A stretch of DNA of 64,000 nt, from the NCBI RefSeq assembly GCF_964355755.1, contig NC_092676.1, positions 12,694,288 to 12,758,287 on the forward strand, given 5' to 3'. The stretch is from Antedon mediterranea (lineage: Eukaryota > Echinodermata > Crinoidea > Comatulida > Antedonidae). Within the stretch, counting starts at the first letter, position 1, and each line of letters begins with the position of its first letter. The position numbers and the translations under genes are program-made. Below, piece by piece: positions 1 to 9,675 of this stretch. The notes under the pieces were generated by a model. It made no database searches and was not told where the DNA came from. It saw nothing but the letters and a program-made list of their open reading frames with translations.

Positions 1-80
1 AAAGTGCTTAAAATCACATTTGAAACCGTTTTAGAGCATTTTGAGCATTTCGATAAAACTTTTCACACAAAAAAATCAAA

Positions 81-167
81 GTGCACAAAATAGCTTCAAA
101 TCGCATTTGGAGAGGTTTTAGACCATTTTGTGCATTTCGATAAAACTTTTCACACAAAAACATCAAA
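81..167. repeat. Representative monomer type A (87 bp)
   Basis: This is the plain 87-bp form: GTG(C/T)ACAAAATAGC, a CAAATCGCATTT core, then CGTTTTAGACC (AGGTTTTAGACC in this copy), TTTTGTGCATTTCG, ATAAAACTTTTCACAC and AAAAACATCAAA. The tail here carries AAAAAAATC instead of AAAAACATC. Its length is 29 codons, so reading frames persist through runs of this type. It is the commonest background monomer between the more specialised types. Confidence 0.9.
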
Positions 168-255
168 GTGTACAAAATAGCTTCAAATCGCATTTAGAGA
201 CGTTTTAGACCATTTTGTGCATTTCGATGAAACTTGGTTACACAAAAACATCAAA
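168..255. repeat. Representative monomer type B (88 bp, GATGAAACTTGG tail)
   Basis: The left part matches type A, but the right part reads TTTCGATGAAACTTGGTTAC instead of TTTCGATAAAACTTTTCAC. This adds one base (88 bp) and shifts the reading frame. In every copy checked, this tail is followed directly by a short monomer beginning GTGCTTAAAATC, so B is the first half of a fixed long-short dimer. Variants seen are GATGGAAC (near 3,107, 5,727, 12,939) and GATGAATC (near 9,223, 27,785, 54,016). Confidence 0.9.
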
Positions 256-418
256 GTGCTTAAAATCACATTTAAAACCGTTTTAGAGCGTTTTGAGCAT
301 TTCGATAAACTTTTTACACAAAAACATCAAAGTGCACAAAATAGCTTCAAATCGCATTTAGGGATGTTTTAGACCATTTTGTGCATTTCGATAAAACTTT
401 TCACACAAAAACATCAAA

Positions 419-505
419 TTGCACAAAATAGCTTAATACCGTGTTTGAAATCATTTTAAACCATTTTGAGCATGTCGATAAAACTTTTCACACAAAAACA
501 TCAAA
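419..505. repeat. Representative monomer type F (87 bp, TTAATACCGTG)
   Basis: Begins TTGCACAAAATAGC and then reads TTAATACCGTGTTTGAAATC in place of the CAAATCGCATTT core, followed by TTTTAAACCATTTTGAGC and ATGTCG. Variants have TTAATATCGTG with GAAAACG (for example near 3,660) or TTAATATTGTG (near 5,006 and 37,861). The central AAAT/ATTT dyad is lost in this type. It is usually preceded by a monomer whose tail is CATCAAATTG. Confidence 0.88.
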
Positions 506-593
506 GTGCTCAGAATATCTTCAAATCGCATTTAGAGACGTTTTAGACCATTTTGTGCATTTCGAAAAAATTTGTTAACATAAAAAGACCAAA
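506..593. repeat. Representative monomer type E (88 bp, GTTAAC tail)
   Basis: Begins GTGC(A/T)CAGAATATCTTC and ends TTTCGAAAAAATTTGTTAAC followed by ATAAAAAGACCAAA. The GTTAAC palindrome and GACCAAA replace the usual CACAC and CATCAAA. It is followed by type D in nearly all copies, making an E-D pair that marks many HOR boundaries (for example 13.56, 24.50, 38.29, 50.73 and 52.18 kb). Confidence 0.88.
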
Positions 594-681
594 GTGTTTA
601 GAATATCTCCAAATCGCATTTGGAGACGTTTTAGACCATTTTGTGCATTTCGATGAAAATTGGTTACACAAAAACATCAAA
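594..681. repeat. Representative monomer type D (88 bp, extended dyad)
   Basis: Begins GTGTTTAGAATATCTCC and has a GATGAAACTTGG tail, so it also serves as the long half of a 165-bp dimer. At 606-626 it contains a perfect inverted repeat, arms TCTCCAAAT and ATTTGGAGA around a CGC spacer. This 9-bp-arm dyad distinguishes it from type A, where only AAAT/ATTT pair. Confidence 0.9.
606..626. repeat. Perfect 9-bp inverted repeat with 3-bp spacer in type D
   Basis: Arms TCTCCAAAT (606-614) and ATTTGGAGA (618-626) flank CGC. The same dyad recurs in D monomers throughout the window, for example at 13,659-13,679. Near 61,300 and 62,485 the spacer has changed to CAC while both arms are kept. It could form a small hairpin or bind a symmetrical protein dimer. 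Neither is shown by the sequence. Confidence 0.85.
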
Positions 682-758
682 GTGCTTAAAATCACATTTG
701 AAACCGTTTTAGAGCATTTTGAGCATTTCGATAAAACTTTTCACACAAAAACATCAAA
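682..758. repeat. Representative monomer type C (77 bp, short)
   Basis: This short monomer reads GTGCTTAAAATCACATTT, then GAAACCGTTTTAGAGC, ATTTTGAGCATTTCG and the common tail. Compared with GTGCTTAGAATAGC monomers (for example 1,791-1,878) it lacks exactly 10 bp between GTGCTTA and AAATC. Sub-variants are AAAACC versus GAAACC versus GAAATC versus GAAAGC, GAGCATTTTGAGC versus GAGCATTTTTAGC, and GATAAAAC versus GATAATAC. A 76-bp form with GATAAAC occurs at 256-331. C follows a GATGAAAC-tailed monomer wherever I checked. Confidence 0.9.
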
Positions 759-930
759 GTGTACAAAATAGCTTCAAATTGCATTTAGAGACGTTTTAGA
801 CCATTTTGTGCATTTCGATAAAACTTTTCACACAAAAACATCAAATTGCACAAAATCGTTTTAAACCATTTTAAATCGTTTTAAACCATTTTGAGCATTT
901 CGATAAAACTTTTCACACAAAAACATCAAA

Positions 931-1017
931 GTGTACAAAATAGCTTCAAATCACATTTGAAACCGTTTTAGACCATTTTGAGCATTTCGATAAAACTTTT
1001 CACACAAAAACATCAAA
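931..1017. repeat. Representative monomer type H (87 bp, CAAATCACATTTGAAACC)
   Basis: Begins GTGTACAAAATAGC and then has a core with a different dyad: arms TTCAAAT (945-951) and ATTTGAA (955-961) around CAC. The right part reads CGTTTTAGACC and ATTTTGAGC. Forms with ACCATATTGAGC occur near 9,970, 17,607 and 22,921. It is the 87-bp member of the 252-bp H+B+C trimer that is gained or lost between the 670- and 418-bp HORs. Confidence 0.87.
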
Positions 1018-1790
1018 GTGTACAAAATAGCTTCAAATCGCATTTGGAGACGTTTTAGACCATTTTGTGCATTTCGATGAAACTTGGTTATACAAAAACA
1101 TCAAAGTGCTTAAAATCACATTTAAAACCGTTTTAGAGCATTTTTAGCATTTCGATAAAACTTTTCACACAAAAACATCAAAGTGTACAAAATAGCTTCA
1201 AATCGCATTTAGAGAGGTTTTAGACAATTTTGTGCATTTCGATCAAACTTTTCACACAAAAACATCAAAGTGTACAAAATAGCTTCAAATTGCATTTAGA
1301 GACGTTTTAGACCATTTTGTGCATTTCGATAAAACTTTTCACACAAAAACATCAAATTGCACAAAATCGTTTTAAACCATTTTAAATCGTTTTAAACCAT
1401 TTTGAGCATGTCGATAAAACTTTTCACAAAAAACATCAAAGTGCACAGAATAGCTTCAAATTGCATTTGGAGACGTTTTAGAGCATTTTGTGCATTTCGA
1501 TAAAATGTGTTAACATAAAAAGACCAAAGTGTTTAGAATATCTTCAAATCACATTTGGAGACGTTTTAGACCATTTTTTGCATTTCGAAAAAATTTGTTA
1601 ACATAAAAAGACCAAAGTGTTTAGAATATCTCCAAATCGCATTTGGAGACGTTTTAGACCATTTTGTGTTTTTCGAAAAACTTTTCACACAAAAACATCA
1701 AAGTGTAGAAAATTGCTTCAAATCGCATTTAGAGACGTTTTAGACCATTTTGTGCATTTCGAAAAAACTTTTTAAAATAAAAACACCAAA

Positions 1791-1878
1791 GTGCTTAGAA
1801 TAGCTTCAAATCGCATTTGGAGACGTTTTAGACCATTTTGTGCATTTCGATGAAACTTGGTTACACAAAAACATCAAA
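1791..1878. repeat. Representative monomer type M (88 bp, GTGCTTAGAATAGC)
   Basis: Begins GTGCTTAGAATAGC with the CAAATCGCATTTGG core and a GATGAAACTTGG tail. It follows a monomer ending in AACACCAAA. Other copies start near 9,767, 17,147, 18,416, 28,329, 46,418 and 54,559. It is a plausible full-length precursor of the 77-bp type C, because removing 10 bp after GTGCTTA gives the start of C. Confidence 0.8.
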
Positions 1879-4147
1879 GTGCTTAAAATCACATTTGAAA
1901 CCGTTTTAGAGCATTTTGAGCATTTCGATAAAACTTTTCACACAAAAACATCAAAGTGTACAAAATAGCTTCAAATCGCATTTAGAGACGTTTTAGACCA
2001 TTTTTTGCATTTCGATGAAACTTGGTTACACAAAAACATCAAAGTGCTTAAAATCACATTTAAAACCGTTTTAGAGCATTTTTAGCATTTCGATAAAACT
2101 TTTCACACAAAAACATCAAAGTGTACAAAATAGCTTCAAATCGCATTTAGAGAGGTTTTAGACAATTTTGTGCATTTCGATAAAACTTCTCACACAAAAA
2201 CATCAAAGTGTACAAAATAGCTTCAAATTGCATTTAGAGACGTTTTAGACCATTTTGTGCATTTCGATAAAACTTTTCACACAAAAACATCAAATTGCAC
2301 AAAATCGTTTTAAACCATTTTAAATCGTTTTAAACCATTTTGAGCATTTCGATAAAACTTTTCACAAAAAACATCAAAGTGTTTAGAATATCTTCAAATC
2401 ACATTTGGAGACGTTTTAGACCATTTTTTGCATTTCGATGAAACTTGGTTACACAAAAACATCAAAGTGCTTAAAATCACATTTGAAACCGTTTTAGAGC
2501 ATTTTGAGCATTTCGATAAAACTTTTCACACAAAAACATCAAAGTGTACAAAATAGCTTCAAATCGCATTTAGAGACGTTTTAGACCATTTTGTGCATTT
2601 CGAAAAAATTTGTTAACATAAAAAGACCAAAGTGTTTAGAATATCTCCAAATCGCATTTGGAGACGTTTTAGACCATTTTGTGCATTTCGATGAAACTTG
2701 GTTACACAAAAACATCAAAGTGCTTAAAATCACATTTGAAACCGTTTTAGAGCATTTTTAGCATTTCGATAATACTTTTCACACAAAAACATCAGTGTAC
2801 AAAATAGCTTCAAATCGCATTTGGAGACGTTTTAGACCATTTTGTGCATTTCGATGAAACTTGGTTACACAAAAACATCAAAGTGCTTAAAATCACATTT
2901 GAAACCGTTTTAGACCATTTTGAGCATTTCGATAAAACTTTTCACACAAAAAAATGAACGTGCACAAAATAGCTTCAAATCGCATTTGGAGACGTTTTAG
3001 ACTATTTTGTGCATTTTGAAAAAATTTGTTAACATAAAAAGACCAAAGTGTTTAGAATATCTCCAAATCGCATTTGGAGACGTTTTAAACCATTTTGTGC
3101 ATTTCGATGGAACTTGGTTACACAAAAACCTCAAAGTGCTTAAAATCACATTTAAAACCGTTTTAGAGCATTTTGAGCATTTCGATAAAACTTTTCACAC
3201 AAAAACATCAAAGTGTACAAAATAGCTTCAAATCGCATTTAGAGAGGTTTTAGACCATTTTGTGCATTTCGATAAAACTTTTCACACAAAAACATCAAAG
3301 TGTACAAAATAGCTTCAAATCGCATTTAGAGACGTTTTAGACCATTTTGTGCATTTCGATAAAACTTTTCACACAAAAACACCAAATTGCACAAAATAGC
3401 TTAATACCGTGTTTGAAATCGTTTTAAACCATTTTGAGCATGTCGATAAAACTTTTCACAAAAAAACATCAAAGTGCACAGAATAGCTTCAAATCGCATT
3501 TGGAGACGTTTTAAACCATTTTGAGCATTTCGATAAAACTTTTCACACAAAAACATCAAAGTGTACAAAATAGCTTCAAATCGCATTTAGAGAGGTTTTA
3601 GACCATTTTGTGCATTTCGATAAAACTTTTCACACAAAAACATCAAATTGCACAAAATAGCTTAATATCGTGTTTGAAAACGTTTTAAACCATTTTGAGC
3701 ATGTCGATAAAACTTTTCACACAAAAATATCAAAGCGCACAGAATATCTTCAAATCGCATTTAGAGACGTTTTAGACCATTTTGTGCATTTCGAAAAAAT
3801 TTGTTAACATAAAAAGACCAAAGCGTTTAGAATATCTCCAAATCGCATTTGGAGACGTTTTAGACCATTTTGTGCATTTCGATGAAACTTGGTTACACAA
3901 AAACATCAAAGTGCTTAAAATCACATTTAAAACCGTTTTAGAGCGTCTTGAGCATTTCGATAAACTTTTCACACAAAAACATCAAAGTGCACAAAATAGC
4001 TTCAAATCGCATTTAGAGATGTTTTAGACCATTTTGTGCATTTCGATAAAACTTTTCACACAAAAACATCAAATTGCACAAAATAGCTTAATACCGTGTT
4101 TGAAATCGTTTTAAACCATTTTGAGCATGTCGATAAAACTTTTCACA

Positions 4148-6825
4148 AAAAAACATCAAAGTGCACAGAATAGCTTCAAATCGCATTTGGAGACGTTTTA
4201 AACCATTTTGTGCATTTCGATAAAACTTTTCACATAAAAACATCAAAGTGTCCAAAATAGCTTCAAATCGCATTTAGAGACGTTTTAGACCATTTTGGGC
4301 ATTTATAAAAGTGCTTAAAATCACATTTCAAACCGTTTTAGAGCATTTTGAGCATTTCGATAAAACTTTTCACACAAAAACATCAAAGTGCACAAAATAG
4401 CTTCAAATCGCATTTAGAGATGTTTTAGACCATTTTGTGCAATTCGATAAAACTTTTCACACAAAAACATCAAAGTGCACAAAATAGCTTCAAATCGCAT
4501 TTAGAGATGTTTTAGACCATTTTGTGCATTTCGATAAAACTTTTCACACAAAAACATAAAAGTGAACAGAATAGCTTCAAATTGCATTTGGAGACGTTTT
4601 AGAGCATTTTGTGCATTTCGATAAAATGTGTTAACATAAAAAGACCAAAGTGTTTAGAATATCTTCAAATCACATTTGGAGACGTTTTAGACCATTTTTG
4701 GCATTTCGATGAAACTTGGTTACACAAAAACATCAAAGTGCTTAAAATCACATTTAAAACCGTTTTAGAGCATTTTGAGCATTTCGATAAAACTTTTCAC
4801 ACAAAAACATCAAAGTGTACAAAATAGCTTCAAATCGCATTTAGAGAGGCTTTAGACCATTTTGTGCATTTCGATAAAACTTTTCACACAAAAACATCAA
4901 AGTGTACAAAATAACTTCAAATCGTATTTAGAGACGTTTTAGACCATTTTGTGCATTTTGATAAAACTTTTCACACAAAAACATCAAATTGCACAAAATA
5001 GCTTAATATTGTGTTTGAAAACGTTTTAAACCATTTTGAGCATGTCGATAAAACTTTTCACACAAAAATATCAAAGTGCACAGAATATCTTCAAATCGCA
5101 TTTAGAGACGTTTTAGACCATTTTGTGCATTTCGAAAAAATTTGTTAACATAAAAAGACCAAAGTGTTTAGAATATCTCCAAATCGCATTTGGAGACGTT
5201 TTAGACCATTTTGTGTTTTTCGAAAAACTTTTCACACAAAAACATCAAAGTGTAGAAAATTGCTTCAAATCGCATTTAGAGACGTTTTAGACCATTTTGT
5301 GCATTTCGATGAAACTTGGTTACACAAAAACATCAAAGTGCTTAAAATCACATTTGAAACCGTTTTAGACCATTTTGAGCGTGTCGATAAAACTTTTCAC
5401 ACAAAAAAATCAGAGTGCACTAAATAGCTTCAAATCGCATTTGGAGACGTTTTACACCATTTTGTGCATATCGATGAAACTTGGTTACACAAAAACATCA
5501 AAGTGCTTAAAATCACATTTGAAATCGTTTTAGACCATTTTGAGCGTTTCGATAAAACTTTTCACACAAAAAAATCAGAGTGCACAAAATAGCTTCAAAT
5601 CGCATTTGGAGACGTTTTAGACTATTTTGTGCATTTCGAAAAAATTTGTTAACATAAAAAGACCAAAGTGTTTAGAATATCTCCAAATCGCATTTGGAGA
5701 CGTTTTAAACCATTTTGTGCATTTCGATGGAACTTGGTTACACAAAAACATCAAAGTGCTTAAAATCACATTTAAAACCGTTTTAGAGCATTTTGAGCAT
5801 TTCGATAAAACTTTTCACACAAAAACATCAAAGTGTACAAAATAGCTTCAAATCGCATTTAGAGAGGTTTTAGACCATTTTGTGCATTTCGATAAAACTT
5901 TTCACACAAAAACATCAAAGTGTACAAAATAGCTTCAAATCGCATTTAGAGACGTTTTAGACCATTTTGTGCATTTCGATAAAACTTTTCACACAAAAAC
6001 ATCAAATTGCACAAAATAGCTTAATATCGTGTTTAAAACCGTTTTTACCATTTTGAGCATTTCGATAAACTTTTCACACAAAAACATCAAAGTGCACAAA
6101 ATAGCTTCAAATCGCATTTAGAGATGTTTTAGAACATTTTGTGCATTTCGATAAAATTTTTCACACAAAAACATCAAATTGCACAAAAAAGCTTAATACC
6201 GTGTTTGAAATCGTTTTAAACCAATTTGAGCATGTCGATAAAACTTTTCACACAAAAACATCAAAGTGCACAGAATATCTTCAAATCGCATTTAGAGACG
6301 TTTTAGACCATTTTGGGCATTTCGATGAAACTTGGTTACACAAATACATAAAAGTGCTTAAAATCACATTTAAAACCGTTTTAGAGCATTTTGAGCATTT
6401 CGATAAAACTTTTCACACAAAAACATCAAAGTGTACAAAATAGCTTCAAATCGCATTTAGAGAGGTTTTAGACCATTTTGTGCATTTCGATAAAACTTTT
6501 CACACAAAAACATCAAAGTGTACAAAATAACTTCAAATCGTATTTAGAGACGTTTTAGACCATTTTGTGCATTTTGATAAAACTTTTCACACAAAAACAT
6601 CAAATTGCACAAAATAGCTTAATATCGTGTTTGAAAACGTTTTAAACCATTTTGAGCATGTCGATAAAACTTTTCACACAAAAACATCAAATTGCACAAA
6701 ATAGCTTAATATCGTGTTTGAAAACGTTTTAAACCATTTTGAGCATGTCGATAAAACTTTTCACAAAAAAATATCAAAGTGCACAGAATATCTTCAAATC
6801 GCATTTAGAGACGTTTTAGACCATT
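4148..6825. repeat. Mosaic block without a full second copy
   Basis: No gene. Mixed A, B, C, D, E and F monomers including a truncated monomer at 4,299-4,310. Part of it repeats itself: the group with ATAACTTCAAATCGTATTTAG and TTTTGATAAAAC near 4,912-4,980 recurs near 6,528-6,600, an offset of about 1,616 bp. Some copies carry private changes (GAGCGTGTCG near 5,379; ATATCGATG near 5,470). I did not find a long colinear partner elsewhere in the window. Confidence 0.65.
4299..4310. repeat. Truncated monomer: internal deletion of about 25 bp
   Basis: A monomer that should run from GCATTTCGAT through the CACAC and CATCAAA blocks reads GGGCATTTATAAAAGTGCTTA. The bases between ATTT and AA are missing, about 24-25 bp depending on whether the parent tail was 87 or 88 bp. 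I saw no second copy of this junction, so it appears private and probably recent. Confidence 0.75.
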
Positions 6826-7291
6826 TTGTGCATTTCGAAAAAATTTGTTAACATAAAAAGACCAAAGTGTTTAGAATATCTCCAAATCGCATTTCGAGAC
6901 GTTTTAGACCATTTTGTGTTTTTCGAAAAAACTTTTCACACAAAAACATCAAAGTGTACAAAATTGCTTCAAATCGCATTTGGAGACGTTTTAGACCATT
7001 TTGTGATTTTCGAAAAACTTTTCACACAAAAACATCAAAGTGTAGAAAATTGCTTCAAATCGCATTTAGAGACGTTTTAGACCATTTTGTGCATTTCGAA
7101 AAAATTTGTTAACATAAATAGACCAAAGTGTTTAGAATATTTCCAAATCGCATTTGGAGACGTTTTAGACCATTTTGTGCATTTCGATGAAACTTGGTTA
7201 CACAAAAACATCAAAGTGCTTAAAATCACATTTAAAACCGTTTTAGAGCGTTTTGAGCATTTCGATAAACTTTTCACACAAAAACATCAAA

Positions 7292-7368
7292 GTGCACAAA
7301 ATAGCATTTAGAGATGTTTTAGACCATTTTGTGCATTTCGATAAAACTTTTCACACAAAAACATCAAA
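7292..7368. repeat. Second, independent 77-bp monomer (10-bp deletion in type A)
   Basis: Reads GTGCACAAAATAGCATTTAG, lacking the 10 bp CTTCAAATCG present in type A (AATAGC-TTCAAATCGC-ATTT), so the monomer is 77 bp. The deletion lies between two GC dinucleotides. Copies occur at 20,023, 43,954 and 59,695, all within the same duplicated block, so one event was later copied. It differs in breakpoint from the 10-bp loss in type C. Confidence 0.85.
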
Positions 7369-9327
7369 TTGCACAAAAAAGCTTAATACCGTGTTTGAAA
7401 TCGTTTTAAACCAATTTGAGCATGTCGATAAAACTTTTCACACAAAAACATCAAAGTGCACAGAATATCTTCAAATCGCATTTAGAGACGTTTTAGACCA
7501 TTTTGTGCATTTCGAAAAAATTTGTTAACATAAAAAGACCAAAGTGTTTAGAATATCTCCAAATCGCATTTGGAGACGTTTTAGACCATTTTGTGCATTT
7601 CGATGAAACTTGGTTACACAAAAACATCAAAGTGCTTAAAATCACATTTGAAACCGTTTTAGAGAATTTTGAGCATTTCGATAAAACTTTTCACACAAAA
7701 ACATCAAAGTGTACAAAATAGCTTCAAATCACATTTGAAACCGTTTTAGACCATTTTGAGCATTTCGATAAAACTTTTCACACAAAAACATCAAAGTGTA
7801 CAAAATAGCTTCAAATCGCATTTGGAGACGTTTTAGACCATTTTGTGCATTTCGATGAAACTTGGTTACACAAAAACATCAAAGTGCTTAAAATCACATT
7901 TGAAATCGTTTTAGACCATTTTGAGCATTTCGATAAAACTTTTCACACAAAAAAATCAAAGTGCACAAAATAGCTTCAAATCGCATTTGGAGACGTTTTA
8001 GACTATTTTGTGCATTTCGAAAAAATTTGTTAACATAAAAAGACCAAAGTGTTTAGAATATCTCCAAATCGCATTTGGAGACGTTTTAAACCATTTTGTG
8101 CATTTCGATGGAACTTGGTTACACAAAAACATCAAAGTGCTTAAAATCACATTTAAAACCGTTTTAGAGCATTTTGAGCATTTCGATCAAACTTTTCACA
8201 CAAAAACATCAAAGTGTACAAAATAACTTCAAATCGCATTTAGAGACGTTTTAGACCATTTTGTGCATTTTGGTAAAACTTTTCACACAAAAACATCAAA
8301 TTGCACAAAATAGCTTAATATCGTGTTTGAAAACGTTTTAAACCATTTTGAGCATGTCGATAAAACTTTTCACATAAAAATATCAAAGTGCACAGAATAG
8401 CTTCAAATCGCATTTGGAGACGTTTTAGACCATTTTGTGCATTTTGGTAAAACTTTTCACACAAAAACATCAAATTGCACAAAATAGCTTAATATCGTGT
8501 TTGAAAACGTTTTAAACCATTTTGAGCATGTCGATAAAACTTTTCACTCAAAAATATCAAAGTGCACAGAATATCTTCAAATCGCATTTAGAGACGTTTT
8601 AGACCATTTTGTGCATTTTGAAAAAATTTGTTAACATAAAAAGACCAAAGTGTTTAGAATATCTCCAAATCGCATTTGGAGACGTTTTAGACCATTTTGT
8701 GTTTTTCGAAAAAACTTTTCACACAAAAACATCAAAGTGTACAAAATTGCTTCAAATCGCATTTGGAGACGTTTTAGACCATTTTGTGCATTTTGGTAAA
8801 ACTTTTCACACAAAAACATCAAAATTCACAAAATAGCTTAATATCGTGTTTGAAAACGTTTTAAACCATTTTGAGCATGTCGATAAAACTTTTCACTCAA
8901 AAATATCAAAGTGCACAGAATATCTTCAAATCGCATTTAGAGACGTTTTAGACCATTTTGTGCATTTCGAAAAAAATTGTTAACATAAAAAGACCAAAGT
9001 GTTTAGAATATCTCCAAATCGCATTTGGAGACGTTTTAGACCATTTTGCGCATTTCGATGAAACTTGGTTACACAAAAACATCAAAGTGCTTAAAATCAC
9101 ATTTAAAACCGTTTTAGAGCGTTTTGAGCATTTCGATAAACTTTTCAAACAAAAACATCAAAGTGTACAAAATAGCTTCAAATCGTATTTGGAGACGTTT
9201 TAGACCATTTTGTGCGTTTCGATGAATCTTGGTTACACAAAAACATCAAAGTGCTTAAAATCACATTTAAAACCGTTTTAGTGCATTTTGAGCATTTCGA
9301 TAAAACTTTTCACACAAAAACATCAAA

Positions 9328-9675
9328 GTGCACAAAATAGCTTCAAATCGCATTTAGAGATGTTTTAGACCATTTTGTGCGTTTCGATAAAACTTTTCAC
9401 ACAAAAACATCAAATTGCACAAAATAGCTTAATATCGTGTTTGAAAACGTTTTAGACCATTTTGAGCATGTCGATAAAACTTTTCACACAAAAACATAAA
9501 AGTGCACAAAATAGCTTCAAATCGCATTTAGAGATGTTTTAGACCATTTTGTGCGTTTCGATAAAACTTTTCACACAAAAACATCAAATTGCACAAAATA
9601 GCTTAATATCGTGTTTGAAAACGTTTTAGACCATTTTGAGCATGTCGATAAAACTTTTCACACAAAAACATAAAA
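9328..9675. repeat. Tandem 174-bp A-F dimers
   Basis: Two successive 174-bp units (9,328-9,501 and 9,502-9,675), each a type A monomer with GAGATGTTTTAGACC and GTGCGTTTCG followed by a type F monomer with TATCGTG and GAAAACG. The boundary carries CATAAAAGTG instead of CATCAAAGTG. Equivalent pairs occur near 16.72-17.07, 17.98-18.34, 27.89-28.24, 45.98-46.33 and 54.12-54.47 kb. Confidence 0.8.

Larger units (their letters stand above)
1..4147. repeat. Block related to 38,871-43,010
   Basis: No gene here. Positions 1-486 match 38,871-39,356 (offset 38,870; shared TTTTTACAC near 311 and GGGATG near 360). Positions 1,879-4,147 match 40,742-43,010 (offset 38,863), including shared rare changes: ACTTCTCAC near 2,185/41,048, CATCAGTG near 2,790/41,653, and AACACC near 3,380/42,243. 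Between them, about 490-1,878 differs from the other copy and holds G monomers at 853 and 1,364 plus a K/L/M group at about 1,617-1,878. Similarity ends near 4,147, where CACAAAAAAAC is replaced by CACACAAAAAC. Confidence 0.75.

Noticed and set aside
581-586. GTTAAC, GTGCAC and TGTACA palindromes as regulatory sites
   Set aside because: They recur with the monomers as part of the repeat. They are useful as restriction sites for seeing a satellite ladder but do not indicate regulation.
606-626. Rho-independent terminator at the D-type inverted repeat
   Set aside because: The stem is A/T-rich at its base with a 3-nt loop and is not followed by a T-run. It recurs in every D monomer with no gene upstream.
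553-771. About 110 open frames of 60-143 codons on both strands, e.g. the recurring 72-residue frame
   Set aside because: They are repeats of the satellite read in frames left open because 87 bp is 29 codons. The plus-strand frames begin at TTG or GTG rather than ATG, end at the conserved TAG of AATAGC, overlap minus-strand frames, and shift frame at each 88- or 77-bp monomer.
3401-3586. Minus-strand frame starting ATGCGATTTGAAGC with a 29-residue repeat
   Set aside because: It does have an ATG, but it is the complement of the GCAT core. It is interrupted by TAA wherever the core reads ATTTAGAGACG. No promoter, ribosome site or non-repeat sequence accompanies it.
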